This document shows, piece after piece, positions 27,452 through 37,468 of a stretch of DNA of 55,650 bases. This DNA comes from Candidatus Nealsoniibacteriota bacterium (lineage in GTDB: Bacteria; Patescibacteriota; Minisyncoccia; Minisyncoccales; GWA2-38-27). Position numbers and translations under genes: made by a program. Numbering within the stretch: position 1 is the stretch's first letter; the number at the start of each line of letters is the position of its first letter. The notes below the pieces were generated by a model that was given only the letters and a program-made list of their open reading frames with translations, ran no database searches and was not told where the DNA came from. The stretch lies in NCBI GenBank assembly GCA_030616085.1, contig JAUWYA010000002.1, forward strand, positions 1-55,650. The letters are read 5' to 3'.

Positions 27452-27883
27452 TTAAATTATGTTTAATTTCTTAAACCAGTGTTCCCAAACTCGTTCTAAT
27501 TTTAACTCTTTGATTTCGTTTACAGCATACCATCCAATAGACTTTGTTTCAATATAATTCTGTTTAATTTCTCCTGACACATTACATTCAAACAAATACC
27601 AATAATGGACATCTATTCCCATACTGCATTGATTCCAATCTATCTCTTCTTCAAAAAGAACCTTATAACTATCTATCTTCAAGCCGCTTTCTTCTTCAAC
27701 CTCACGTTTCAATGCTTGTATTTTATCTTCATCTTCATCAATATGTCCAGCAAGACCAGCAAAACCTAATGGTGGTTTTACTCGGTCAATCAGAAGATAC
27801 TTACCATCTTTTTTAATCAATGCTCCTATTGAATAGTGCATTAACTTACCATCTTTACTTTTGGCTTGCTTTAAGTTGCCCAT
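27452..27883 (-). CDS. NUDIX hydrolase
   Basis: GHIDEDEDKIQALKREVEEESGLKI fits the Nudix box. Confidence 0.85.
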   Translation of the reverse strand: MGNLKQAKSKDGKLMHYSIGALIKKDGKYLLIDRVKPPLGFAGLAGHIDEDEDKIQALKREVEEESGLKIDSYKVLFEEEIDWNQCSMGIDVHYWYLFECNVSGEIKQNYIETKSIGWYAVNEIKELKLERVWEHWFKKLNII

Positions 27884-27896
27884 ATTGCATAAACAA

Positions 27897-28310
27897 TTAA
27901 ATGGTTTTCAGAAACTCATCTATAGTTTTATATCTCTCATTAAATATCAAATAAAGAGTTTCTGGTTTTTCAGGTTCGCCAATCAGAATAAGTGGTTTCC
28001 CTAAACCGTATGCAACGCCAGCCTCCATATGAACTGAATTGCCAGCTGGTAAAAGCATTATTACTTTCTCGGCATTTTTTAGACCCCTTAAATCCTTATC
28101 AAATATCTCCTTGTATCTACTATTATTGAAAAAATCCTTTACACTTTCAAACGCCTTCATCTGTTCTTCTGGATGTGCATCTGGATTATTTGGGTCAACA
28201 GGTGTATCGCAAAAATTGTAGCAGGTCTTTCCCTTTTCTTGTAATTTTTTTACAAGTAAATCACAATTATCTTTATTTCTAAATTTTGAGATAATAGTAT
28301 AATCAGTCAT
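27897..28310 (-). CDS. nucleoside 2-deoxyribosyltransferase-like protein
   Basis: LRGLKNAEKVIMLLPAGNSVHMEAGVAYGLGKPLILIGEPEKPETLYLIF. Confidence 0.5.
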   Translation of the reverse strand: MTDYTIISKFRNKDNCDLLVKKLQEKGKTCYNFCDTPVDPNNPDAHPEEQMKAFESVKDFFNNSRYKEIFDKDLRGLKNAEKVIMLLPAGNSVHMEAGVAYGLGKPLILIGEPEKPETLYLIFNERYKTIDEFLKTI

Positions 28311-28526
28311 ATTTTTAATTATAATTTTATTTACTTTAGCATAAAATCATAATTTTTACGAGAGTTAAAATAAAAAAGCCCAGCGATAGGCTTTTCGTTT
28401 TAATTCACTGCTAAGCTCCGGGGAATAGACGATGTTTGAACCTATTTTATGGATATAAAAGAGTATTTCGAAATACCAGAATTGGTTGCTCCTTAATCCA
28501 CCCCACCCCGCTACTCACTATTTATA

Positions 28527-29234
28527 TTATCTTCCACCAAAATAAATGTTTTTGATTCTGTCATCTTGTAAGATTTCCTTTCCTCCCTCTAAGGCTATTT
28601 TTCCGTCTTCTAATATATATGTTCTGTGAGCAATGTTTACTGCTTGTTTAGCATTTTGTTCAACAATAATTATTGAAATTCCTTGTTTATTGATTTCCAT
28701 AATCTTTTCAAAAACTTGTTTCATTATTTTTGGAGCCAAACCCAGAGAAGGTTCATCAAGCAAGAGTAATTCCGGATCTTGAATCAAAGCTCTTCCAATG
28801 GCTAACATTTGTTGCTCGCCTCCAGACAAATTTATAGCAAGTTCATTTTCTCTCTCTTTCAGAAATGGGAACTTGTTGTATACATCTTGAATGTTTCTTT
28901 TAACTACTTCTTTATCTCTCATTATGAAGGCTCCCATTTCAAGATTTTCTTTAACACTTAGATTAGAAAAAACTTGTCTTCCTTGAGGAACATAAGAAAC
29001 ACCTTGATAAATTAATTGATGGGTTGGAAGTTTTGTAATATCTTTATCTTTAAAAATTATCTTTCCAGAATAAATCTTGCATAAATTAAAAACTGACTTA
29101 AGCAAAGTTGACTTCCCTGCCCCATTTGGTCCAATCAAAGCCACAATCTCTGCTGGTCTCACCTCTAAATCAACTTTGTGCAAAATCTCCATCCCATTAT
29201 ATCCTGCTTTTAGATTATTTATTCTAAGTATCAT
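28527..29234 (-). CDS. livF: branched-chain amino acid ABC transporter ATP-binding protein
   Basis: GPNGAGKSTLLK, NLSGGEQQMLAIGRALIQDPELLLLDEPSLGLAP. Confidence 0.9.
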   Translation of the reverse strand: MILRINNLKAGYNGMEILHKVDLEVRPAEIVALIGPNGAGKSTLLKSVFNLCKIYSGKIIFKDKDITKLPTHQLIYQGVSYVPQGRQVFSNLSVKENLEMGAFIMRDKEVVKRNIQDVYNKFPFLKERENELAINLSGGEQQMLAIGRALIQDPELLLLDEPSLGLAPKIMKQVFEKIMEINKQGISIIIVEQNAKQAVNIAHRTYILEDGKIALEGGKEILQDDRIKNIYFGGR

Positions 29235-29309
29235 TGTTATTTATTCTACCAAAAATATCTTAATTCCTCAACCAAAAAGCCCGCCTTTCAGCGGACCTTT
29301 AATACTTGC

Positions 29310-30419
29310 TTACTTATTTAATTTTTCTATTGCCCCATTATCCAATTCATAAATAGCGGTGGGTATGATTGTCTTATTGTCCTCCGTCATAGTTATAACA
29401 CCGGAAACACCTTCGTATTGCTCAAATGTTTCAAAGGCATTTAACAAACTTTCCTGTGTTGAATTATCTCTTAAAAAAGAAATTAAAATATTCATTGCAT
29501 CATAGCTTTGACCGGCTGGAATATTGCTTTTTTCTCCATATATTTCTTCATATTTTATTCTAAATGATTCTCTGTATAAATCAGAGCTAATAAATTGTAA
29601 GCCGGATGTAAATGATTTACTTTCATTAGATAGATATTCGTCTACTTCTATTGAATAAAGTTTTCCTTGATATCCAAGTTCACTAAGTGTTCTGGTTAAA
29701 TTCAAAAATTGATAATATGTGCCCAAAAATATAGCGTCTGGATTGTCTTTTATTGCTTTCAATGTAACTGTTTTAACATCTGTTTCATCTATTTTGAGTA
29801 AATCTTTGAAATGTATAGTTCCGCCCAGAGATTCAAATTTATTAGCAAAAGATGTTGAAACTTCTTTTTCCCAACTATCTTGAGTGCCTAATACTGAAAT
29901 AGTATCTATTCCTTGATTATATACATATTCGGCCATCTGTTCAGCTTCCACAGTCGGGTCTAACCAAATCAAAAGAGGATTACGAGGATTAGGACGGTTA
30001 CCAATTGGTGCATATGAAGGTGTGATGATAGGAAACTTATCTCTATCAGCTAAAGGAGCAATCGCGCTTACTTCTGTTTGGAAAAGTGGTCCAATAATAG
30101 CTTTTACTTTATCAATTTTTGTAAGTTTCTCATACGCCGACACCGCATTAGACGCACTTCCTTGGGTATCTTCGTATATCATCTCAATTCTTCTACCATT
30201 GATACCGCTGATACCGCCATTTTCGTTCGCTTCATTAACTGCTAATTCAATTCCTCTTTGCGAAGCCTGACCCCATGCAGCACCCTCACCTGATAATATA
30301 AGCATTGCTCCAATCTTAATAACTTCTTCTTTTGATTCTCTGGTTGCTATATACCAAATTCCTCCGATGACTATTACCACAATGATAACACCTATTATAA
30401 TTTTTGTTGTTTTGGTCAT
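29310..30419 (-). CDS. ABC transporter substrate-binding protein (Leu/Ile/Val family), copy C
   Basis: IKIGAMLILSGEGAAWGQASQRGIELAVNEANENGGISGINGRRIEMIYED. Confidence 0.88.
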   Translation of the reverse strand: MTKTTKIIIGVIIVVIVIGGIWYIATRESKEEVIKIGAMLILSGEGAAWGQASQRGIELAVNEANENGGISGINGRRIEMIYEDTQGSASNAVSAYEKLTKIDKVKAIIGPLFQTEVSAIAPLADRDKFPIITPSYAPIGNRPNPRNPLLIWLDPTVEAEQMAEYVYNQGIDTISVLGTQDSWEKEVSTSFANKFESLGGTIHFKDLLKIDETDVKTVTLKAIKDNPDAIFLGTYYQFLNLTRTLSELGYQGKLYSIEVDEYLSNESKSFTSGLQFISSDLYRESFRIKYEEIYGEKSNIPAGQSYDAMNILISFLRDNSTQESLLNAFETFEQYEGVSGVITMTEDNKTIIPTAIYELDNGAIEKLNK

Positions 30420-30474
30420 GGTTTTTATTTAATTATTTATTCTTGATATCGCACAAATTCACCCTTTTCGATAA

Positions 30475-31596
30475 TTACTCTACTAACACACCATCACCAT
30501 CCTGAACTATAAATACTTTTTCTATCCTTTCTGATAAACCGTTTGCTTCAATTTTTATTTTACCACCAGCTCCTATCATATCAACAGAGTATAATGCGTC
30601 TTTAATGTTTTCGGATGTAATATCTTCTATTGATTCAGCAGCACTCTTAATTGCTAATATAACATCATAGCCAAAAGCAACCATGGGTAGGGCTGGTGCT
30701 TCTTCTCCATATTTCTCTCGATATTTTCCAGCAAGAGCTTGCGATATCTCATTATCTTCTACATAAATACTTGTGAAGTATACTCCTTCGGCTGCTTCAC
30801 CTGCTGCTATGATTATATCTGGTATCAAAGCATCACCAGATAGAATCTGCGCTTCAAGTCCTAATTCTTTTGCTTGTTTCAAAAATATATCTGTATTCAC
30901 TGGAACAAGAGGAAGATAAACAGCATCAGCATCTTTAGATTTTATTTTACTGATAATAGTCCTGAAATCGTTTTCACCAACAGCCACTTTCTCTTCTAAT
31001 AAAATTTCTCCTCCTAATCCTTGAAATTCTTGTTTAAAAGCCGGAGCAATTACTTCTGACCATTCATCCTGATGTAAAACAATAGCAACTCTCCTAAGAT
31101 TTAGTTCATTATAAGCATAGTTGGCCATCTTTATTCCTGATAATTCAGTAGAAAATCCTGTACTAAAAATATAATCTCCTTTTTCTAATTCATTAGTGCT
31201 GTCCCAAGCAACTATTAACGGAATTTTATTCTGTTCAAAAATTGGCATTACAGCTTTAGCTCCATGAACAAATGAAACAATGCCAATATCTATTTTATCT
31301 ACACTAATCAGTTTATTAGCAGCTGTAACAGTAAATTTATTATCATATTGATCGTCTTCAAAAATTACCTTAATCTCTCTACCATTAATTCCTCCTGCTT
31401 TATTTATCTCCTCTACAGCTATCTCAATTCCCTGTTGAATACTTATCCCAGCTATAGCGCTTTCTCCTGTCAAAGGCAAAATAGCTCCAATCTTAATAAC
31501 TTCTTCTTTTGATTCTCTGGTTGCTATATACCAAATTCCTCCGATGATTATCACAACGATAATAACACCTATTATAATTTTATTTGTTTTCGTCAT
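30475..31596 (-). CDS. ABC transporter substrate-binding protein (Leu/Ile/Val family), copy B
   Basis: IKIGAILPLTGESAIAGISIQQGIEIAVEEINKAGGINGREIKVIFEDDQ. Confidence 0.88.
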   Translation of the reverse strand: MTKTNKIIIGVIIVVIIIGGIWYIATRESKEEVIKIGAILPLTGESAIAGISIQQGIEIAVEEINKAGGINGREIKVIFEDDQYDNKFTVTAANKLISVDKIDIGIVSFVHGAKAVMPIFEQNKIPLIVAWDSTNELEKGDYIFSTGFSTELSGIKMANYAYNELNLRRVAIVLHQDEWSEVIAPAFKQEFQGLGGEILLEEKVAVGENDFRTIISKIKSKDADAVYLPLVPVNTDIFLKQAKELGLEAQILSGDALIPDIIIAAGEAAEGVYFTSIYVEDNEISQALAGKYREKYGEEAPALPMVAFGYDVILAIKSAAESIEDITSENIKDALYSVDMIGAGGKIKIEANGLSERIEKVFIVQDGDGVLVE

Positions 31597-31678
31597 ATTT
31601 CTTATTTAATTAATTTATTATTAACCTTTTTATATATATTCTACTAATATGAGAAAAAAAGCAAGAGGGTTTGTAAAA

Positions 31679-32416
31679 CTATTCTCCCAGATAAGCTTCT
31701 AAAACTTCGGGATTATTTTTTATTTCATCTGGTTTGCCTTGAGCGATAACTTTACCTTTTTCCATTACAACAACTTCATCAGCAATTCCAAGAGTAAAAC
31801 CCATATCATGCTCAATAAGTAAAATAGTTTCTCCTTGTTGCTTTAATTTTAATAAAACTTTTGCTATTTCTTCTCTTAATTTTGGGGTAACGCCTGCTAC
31901 TGGCTCATCTAACATTAAAAACTTATGTGGATTTAAAATAGTTCTTAATAATTCAATTAATCTTTTCTGGCCATAACTTAAATCTCTTGTAAGAATATTC
32001 TCAAACTTTTCCAACCCAATTAATTTTAGCGTTTCTTTAATCTTTCCTTCTTTTTTTCTTGTAATCTTATTTAAGCCAAATAGATTCTTCCAGAATTTAG
32101 TATCTTCATTATCTAAAGCTAATAATAAGTTTTCTTTAACAGTTAGATTACTAAAAAGTTTTGTCTGCTGAAACAAACGAGAAATTCCTAAATTAGAAAT
32201 CTTTACTGGTCGTAAGCCAGTGATATCTTTATTATCAAAAACAATCTTACCTGATTCTGGTTTCATAATCCCAGAAACCAAATTAAAAACTGTTGACTTC
32301 CCTGCTCCATTCGGCCCAATCAAAGCTGTTATTGTTTTCTGTCCAACCTCAAAATCACAGCCATCAAGAGCTTTCACTCCTCCAAAATGTTTTTTTAAGT
32401 TTTTTATCCTTAACAT
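31679..32416 (-). CDS. livG: branched-chain amino acid ABC transporter ATP-binding protein
   Basis: GPNGAGKSTVFNLVSG, DLSYGQKRLIELLRTILNPHKFLMLDEPVAGVTP. Confidence 0.9.
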   Translation of the reverse strand: MLRIKNLKKHFGGVKALDGCDFEVGQKTITALIGPNGAGKSTVFNLVSGIMKPESGKIVFDNKDITGLRPVKISNLGISRLFQQTKLFSNLTVKENLLLALDNEDTKFWKNLFGLNKITRKKEGKIKETLKLIGLEKFENILTRDLSYGQKRLIELLRTILNPHKFLMLDEPVAGVTPKLREEIAKVLLKLKQQGETILLIEHDMGFTLGIADEVVVMEKGKVIAQGKPDEIKNNPEVLEAYLGE

Positions 32417-32417
32417 A

Positions 32418-33290
32418 TTATTCCAGCTTCACCTTTCCAGAGAAACCTTTTGGTTTATAGATTAGAATTAAAAGTAAAAGTAAAGCATAAATAATCTGTC
32501 TTGCAGGGCCTACAATTGAAGAAGGAAAACCAATAAATCTTAATGGCTCTGGCAATAAAACTAAAATTATTGAAGCAATAACTGTTCCTTTTAAAGAAGC
32601 TAAGCCACCAATAATTACAATTGTTAATACTGGAATTAACTGTAATAGGGTAAAGGAAGAGGGATCAATAAAGGTAATGTAATGAGCATAAAGAGAACCT
32701 GCAATTCCGGCAAAAAAGGCAGAAATACCTAAAGCATAGGTTTTTATCTTAAAAGTATTCTTTCCTAAGACCTTTGTTGCTAATTCATCATCCCTTACAG
32801 CTTCCAATACTTTTCCAAAAGGTGAAGCAATAATTCTTTTAATAATAAGATAAGAGATTAAACCGATAACAAAAGTTAAAATTAAAAAGCTAAAATTATT
32901 AGAAAAAACAAAACCTGCTAAAGAAGGCCTAGGAATTCCAGGCAAGCCTAAAGGACCTCTAGTTAAACCTGTCCAGTTTAAAGCAACAGCGTAAATAACA
33001 AAAGAAAATCCTAAAGTAGCTAAGGCAAGATAATCCCCTTTTAATTTATTAGTAGGAATACTAAGCAAAAATCCAAAAAGCATTGCCATTATTCCTGCTG
33101 ATAAAAAAGCAAACCAAAAAGGAAAACCTGCTAAAGCTAATAAAGCAGAGGTATAAGCGCCAACACAATAAAAAGCAATATGTCCCAAATTTAAAAGCCC
33201 AGTAAATCCTACTGCTAATTGTAAAGAAATCGCTAAAATCACATAAATCCCAACCAATATCAAAAGATGAATAAAATAAGCTGAAAACAT
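32418..33290 (-). CDS. livM: branched-chain amino acid ABC transporter permease
   Basis: LQLAVGFTGLLNLGHIAFYCVGAYTSALLA. Confidence 0.9.
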   Translation of the reverse strand: MFSAYFIHLLILVGIYVILAISLQLAVGFTGLLNLGHIAFYCVGAYTSALLALAGFPFWFAFLSAGIMAMLFGFLLSIPTNKLKGDYLALATLGFSFVIYAVALNWTGLTRGPLGLPGIPRPSLAGFVFSNNFSFLILTFVIGLISYLIIKRIIASPFGKVLEAVRDDELATKVLGKNTFKIKTYALGISAFFAGIAGSLYAHYITFIDPSSFTLLQLIPVLTIVIIGGLASLKGTVIASIILVLLPEPLRFIGFPSSIVGPARQIIYALLLLLILIYKPKGFSGKVKLE

Positions 33291-33297
33291 AAATTAT

Positions 33298-34434
33298 TTA
33301 TTCTTGATACCGCACAAATTCTCCATTTTTAACTTCCAAAATTATTATTTCTTTAGTTGTTCCTCCTTCTTGTGTAACTAAAGTTAAACCTGTAACGCCT
33401 GGATAATTATTAACTGTGTAAATTTTATCTTTCACACAAACCGTATTAGAAGGATCGACATTACATTTTTCCAAACTTTCTCTAAAGATACCTATTATAT
33501 CAAATGCCAACCCAGTTCTATAATGAGGTTCTTTATTATATTTTGCTTCGAATTTCTCAAAGAATTGAAACGCTGTTTCTCTACTAAAAGTAGAAAATGG
33601 AAATATTAAACCTTCAGCAGCCTCTCCGGCATTTGCTAATAGCTCTTTTTCTCGAGCGCCCCAATAACTAAAAATTCTTTCCTCTATACCTGATTCTTTA
33701 GCTTGAACCAATATCCTTGTTATATGAGATGAATAGCCAACAACATAGATAAAATCTGGATTAGAATTTTTAATTTTTGTTAGTTGTGATCTATAATCTG
33801 TTGCAGAACTATCAAATAACTCAATCGTTGTAACAATCCTATCTTGCTCTCTCCATTTTCTTTCAAGAACATCTTTGTATTGTATTCCAAACTCTACATT
33901 TTGAGCAATTATAGCTAATTTTTGAAACTCAAAATTAGAGATTATAAAATCAACCAAAAATCCTAGCTCTTGTTCTCCATTGAAATTATTAACAAAAGTA
34001 TATTCTCCTGCGTCTAAAATAGAAGGAGAAACAGCTATTGTAAACATAGGTGTTTTAGCTTCTTCTGCTAAAGGCGCTAAGGCTAAAGTAACATGGCTTA
34101 GAGTAGTAATAAATAGATTAACACTTCCAACATCTCTTAATTTGTTGAATCCACTAATTGCTAATTTGGGGTCTCCTTGAGAATCCTCGTAAACAACCTC
34201 TATCAACTTATTATCTAGACCGCCTTGATTATTAATTTCTTCTATTGCTAAATCAATCCCCTCCCTCATATTCTGTCCAATATATGCTTGTTTTCCTGTT
34301 AGCGGCAGAATTGCACCGATTTTAATTATCTCTTTTTTCTCCCCAGATGGCTTCCTACTTAATCCATACCAAATTCCTCCGATAATGATAACGGCGATGA
34401 TTACGCCAATAATGATTTTTGATGTTTTGGTCAT
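33298..34434 (-). CDS. ABC transporter substrate-binding protein (Leu/Ile/Val family), copy A
   Basis: IKIGAILPLTGKQAYIGQNMREGIDLAIEEINNQGGLDNKLIEVVYEDSQ. Confidence 0.88.
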   Translation of the reverse strand: MTKTSKIIIGVIIAVIIIGGIWYGLSRKPSGEKKEIIKIGAILPLTGKQAYIGQNMREGIDLAIEEINNQGGLDNKLIEVVYEDSQGDPKLAISGFNKLRDVGSVNLFITTLSHVTLALAPLAEEAKTPMFTIAVSPSILDAGEYTFVNNFNGEQELGFLVDFIISNFEFQKLAIIAQNVEFGIQYKDVLERKWREQDRIVTTIELFDSSATDYRSQLTKIKNSNPDFIYVVGYSSHITRILVQAKESGIEERIFSYWGAREKELLANAGEAAEGLIFPFSTFSRETAFQFFEKFEAKYNKEPHYRTGLAFDIIGIFRESLEKCNVDPSNTVCVKDKIYTVNNYPGVTGLTLVTQEGGTTKEIIILEVKNGEFVRYQE

Positions 34435-34448
34435 AGTTTTTTGTCTTT

Positions 34449-35312
34449 CTATTTTTTCCTAATCCCAAGAATTCCTTGAGGACGGAATAATAGGAAGATG
34501 AATAATATTACAAAAGCAATAGCGTCTTTGTATCCTGATGGCAAGAACCAAATGCCAAAGTTTTCAGAAAAACCCAGAAGAAATGCCCCAAGTATAGCTC
34601 CTGGAATATTTCCGATACCTCCAATAATTGCCGCTGTAAAACCCTTAATTATTAAATGAGTTCCCATCATTGGCTCAAGATTTTGCTCCAAGGCAATCAG
34701 AATTCCTCCTATCCCAGCAATTGCTGAACCAATAATAAAAGCCCACATATATATTCTTTCTGAAGAAATTCCAACAATTTCAGCTACATCTTTATTATCA
34801 GAAACAGCTCTCATTGCTTTTCCAATCTTTGTTCTTTTCATTAAAAAGAAAAGTAAAGCAAATAAAATAAAAGAACTAATAACAATAAAAATCTGTAAAG
34901 GAGTAATAATTGCTCCTAAGATTTCAAGTCCTTTAGCTATTTTAATAAAACCAATTGTTTTAACATCTGCTCCAAAGAAAAGTAAAATCAACGATTCAAT
35001 TAAAATTAAAAGAGCAAAACTAGCAATAAGTAAAATAACATTACTGGCTTTTCTTTTTCTAAGTTGTTTATAAATAAGATTCATTACTGAACCAAAAATG
35101 GAAATAAGAATAATTGTTAGAATTACTGCTAACCAGAAATTCATTCCCAATAAAGAAAAAAGAGCGTATAGAATATACGCTGCAACAGCAATAACAGCTC
35201 CGTGAGCAAAATGGACAAACTTACAGATTGAATAAATTAAAGAAAAACCAGAAGCAACTAAAGCATATATTGCCCCAGCAATTAATCCATTAATTAAAAG
35301 CTGTAAAAACAT
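34449..35312 (-). CDS. livH: branched-chain amino acid ABC transporter permease
   Basis: LINGLIAGAIYALVASGFSLIYSICKFVHFAHGAVIAVAAY. Confidence 0.9.
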   Translation of the reverse strand: MFLQLLINGLIAGAIYALVASGFSLIYSICKFVHFAHGAVIAVAAYILYALFSLLGMNFWLAVILTIILISIFGSVMNLIYKQLRKRKASNVILLIASFALLILIESLILLFFGADVKTIGFIKIAKGLEILGAIITPLQIFIVISSFILFALLFFLMKRTKIGKAMRAVSDNKDVAEIVGISSERIYMWAFIIGSAIAGIGGILIALEQNLEPMMGTHLIIKGFTAAIIGGIGNIPGAILGAFLLGFSENFGIWFLPSGYKDAIAFVILFIFLLFRPQGILGIRKK

Positions 35313-35556
35313 ATTATTTCATCTTAATAAAAAATTGTCCTTCTGGCAATTTCTTTGGTGAGTCCATTTTTCTTTTTGCCCGTGATATTTTAATTTTATA
35401 CATATTTTTGCCTGCCGTTAGCCCTGCCTGCGTTTTTGAACTTCGGCAAGGTAAGCGAGCCGAAAAATTTTTGTAAATCGTTGCGTAAAACGCAACGATT
35501 TTTTTATTTTATCCATTTTATCAAAAAACAGCTTTTTTGGCAATTTACTAAAGTAT

Positions 35557-35590
35557 AAAAAAAGCCCATCAGATTTTCCGATGGGCTTTA
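35557..35590 (-). terminator. Rho-independent terminator
   Basis: Minus strand: AAAGCCCATC-ggaaaatct-GATGGGCTTTTTTT. Confidence 0.6.
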
Positions 35591-35734
35591 TCTTTAAAAT
35601 TGTCCAGCGATAGGCTTTTTTGTTTAATTAAAAACCGTCCGAATCTAATCGGAGCGGTTTTGAAATCTGATTTATAACCCAGAAATTATTCCTTGCTTAC
35701 TCTCTTTTTATTAATTTTACGGAATTGTTTTTAC

Positions 35735-36637
35735 TTATCTGATGTTTGCTTCAATTTCTACTTCCCCAACAGTCGTTCCATCAACTTTTACACCGTCTGA
35801 ATCTAATTTTACACCGTTTGAATCTAATTCGAAAGTTCCATCTTCATATCTTGCCTTTTCCTGTCCTCTAAGATACTCTTTGTATTCCTCAGCAGTCATC
35901 CAAGTATTAGTTGTCGGGCTTGGTATCCCTCTTTTATATTGTTTATCTTCTCGCTCTCCAAGATATTTTTTAAACTCATCAACAGTCATCCCGCTAGAGT
36001 CTGCCTCTGTTTTATATTCTTGAATTAGATCTTCTTTATATTCTTCAGGAGTCCTATAATTAGCTTCGGCCCTTTCTTCAAATACGCCTGCTGCATTAGC
36101 TTCTTTTTGCTCAATCAAATGCTTCTTAAATTCTTCAGTAGTCATTGCTTTAATTTCTGCCTTTGCTTCATCAATTCTTTTCTCGAGTTCTTCTATATTT
36201 GGTATCTCATACTCAAGTATTTCTCCCACTTTTGTTACTATTTTTCCAATAGTTTCTTTATCTAAATCTACAGTTATAGTAACGTCTTCGTTGAAGAAAA
36301 CATAAGCTATATCGTCTTTTATCTCTACTTCCTGGACTTCAAGGTTGTATTCTTCGATTATAGCTCTTACTTGCTTGTCATTTGCCATAATTTCCATAGC
36401 ATCAGCTATTTGTAATTCTGGCCGGATGAAAGCAAAAAAGCTTACAAAGCCCACCGCCAAAATTAAAGCTAAAGCAGCTCCTGCTGGAGCTAATCTTTTT
36501 GTCCAAAACATAATTGGTTTTTCCTTAAAATATCCAGAGCTAAACAGAACCATTTTTAACCTTTGTTTGTGGCTCTGAATTTCAATGTCTGGTGTTTTTA
36601 TATTTTCTAATTTCTTGATTAAGTCTTCTTGTTTCAT
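35735..36637 (-). CDS. single-TM protein downstream of the ECF sigma gene, putative anti-sigma factor with C-terminal repeats
   Basis: N-terminal cytoplasmic segment, TM 'LAPAGAALALILAVGFVSFFAFI'; four (M/R)T(T/P/V/A)(E/D)E(F/Y)K-type repeats; ELDSNGVKLDSDGVKVDG tail. Confidence 0.55.
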   Translation of the reverse strand: MKQEDLIKKLENIKTPDIEIQSHKQRLKMVLFSSGYFKEKPIMFWTKRLAPAGAALALILAVGFVSFFAFIRPELQIADAMEIMANDKQVRAIIEEYNLEVQEVEIKDDIAYVFFNEDVTITVDLDKETIGKIVTKVGEILEYEIPNIEELEKRIDEAKAEIKAMTTEEFKKHLIEQKEANAAGVFEERAEANYRTPEEYKEDLIQEYKTEADSSGMTVDEFKKYLGEREDKQYKRGIPSPTTNTWMTAEEYKEYLRGQEKARYEDGTFELDSNGVKLDSDGVKVDGTTVGEVEIEANIR

Positions 36638-36740
36638 AGCTCTAAATATTTAGGTTATTAATACAACTTAATTTTTTTGACCTTTATGAGCATCTTTTGA
36701 CACTCTATAAGTATAACGCATTAGGTCGAAAAAGGTTGCA

Positions 36741-37292
36741 TTATTCCATTAGTTCCTTTAATTTCTCCAATCCCCGATGAAGCAGGGATTTTATTGTTCC
36801 TTCTTTTTTGCCTAAAATTTCAGCAATTTCTTTGAGTTTCTTTTTCTCAAAAAATCTCAATGTGATTACTTCTTGATATTTAATCGGCAGTTTAAGGATT
36901 TTCTTTTGAAGCATTAAAAAATCTTGATGCTTTTTTAATTCCTGTTCGGCTTCAAGAATTTCAATAGAAGGATTTGTCATAACAATCGGCTCTGGAATTT
37001 TTTCTAAAGAAACCGGTTTATATTTGTTTGCTCTAAAGTAGTTAGCGATTTCGTTTGAAGTAATTCTGTAAAGCCAGGCAGAAAAGGGAACGTTTTGCCA
37101 GTGGAATTGCCAAAGTTTTTTTAGGGCTTTGAAAAATGTTTCAGAGGTTATATCTTGAGCAATTTCTAAATCAGCTACCCTTTTTAAAGTATAACCAAAA
37201 ATCCTTGAGTAGTATTCATCATAGAGTACGCCAAAGACTTCTGGATTCTTCTTGGCTTCTTTAATTAGTTTTTTTTCTTCCCTTAAATCCAT
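36741..37292 (-). CDS. RNA polymerase sigma factor, ECF (sigma-70 family)
   Basis: FGVLYDEYYSRIFGYTLKRVADLEIAQDITSETFFKALK; LPIKYQEVITLRFFEKKKLKEIAEILGKKEGTIKSLLHRGLEKLK. Confidence 0.92.
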   Translation of the reverse strand: MDLREEKKLIKEAKKNPEVFGVLYDEYYSRIFGYTLKRVADLEIAQDITSETFFKALKKLWQFHWQNVPFSAWLYRITSNEIANYFRANKYKPVSLEKIPEPIVMTNPSIEILEAEQELKKHQDFLMLQKKILKLPIKYQEVITLRFFEKKKLKEIAEILGKKEGTIKSLLHRGLEKLKELME

Positions 37293-37402
37293 ATCTAAAA
37301 TAAAAGGATTTCCCGCCTCTATTTTAGTATAACGCAGAAAATCCTAAAAAGTTGCATTAAACATCTATATTAAGACATATACCCATTATTTAAATATGTC
37401 AA

Positions 37403-37468
37403 CCCCGTTTAGAGATAATACGCCTTTGGCGTATGACGGTTACTTATGATAATCTATCTCTAACGGGG
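37403..37468. repeat. palindromic CCCCGTT...AACGGGG element, intergenic
   Basis: CCCCGTTTAGAGATA ... TATCTCTAACGGGG with an internal hairpin (ATACGCCtttGGCGTAT). Confidence 0.7.
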
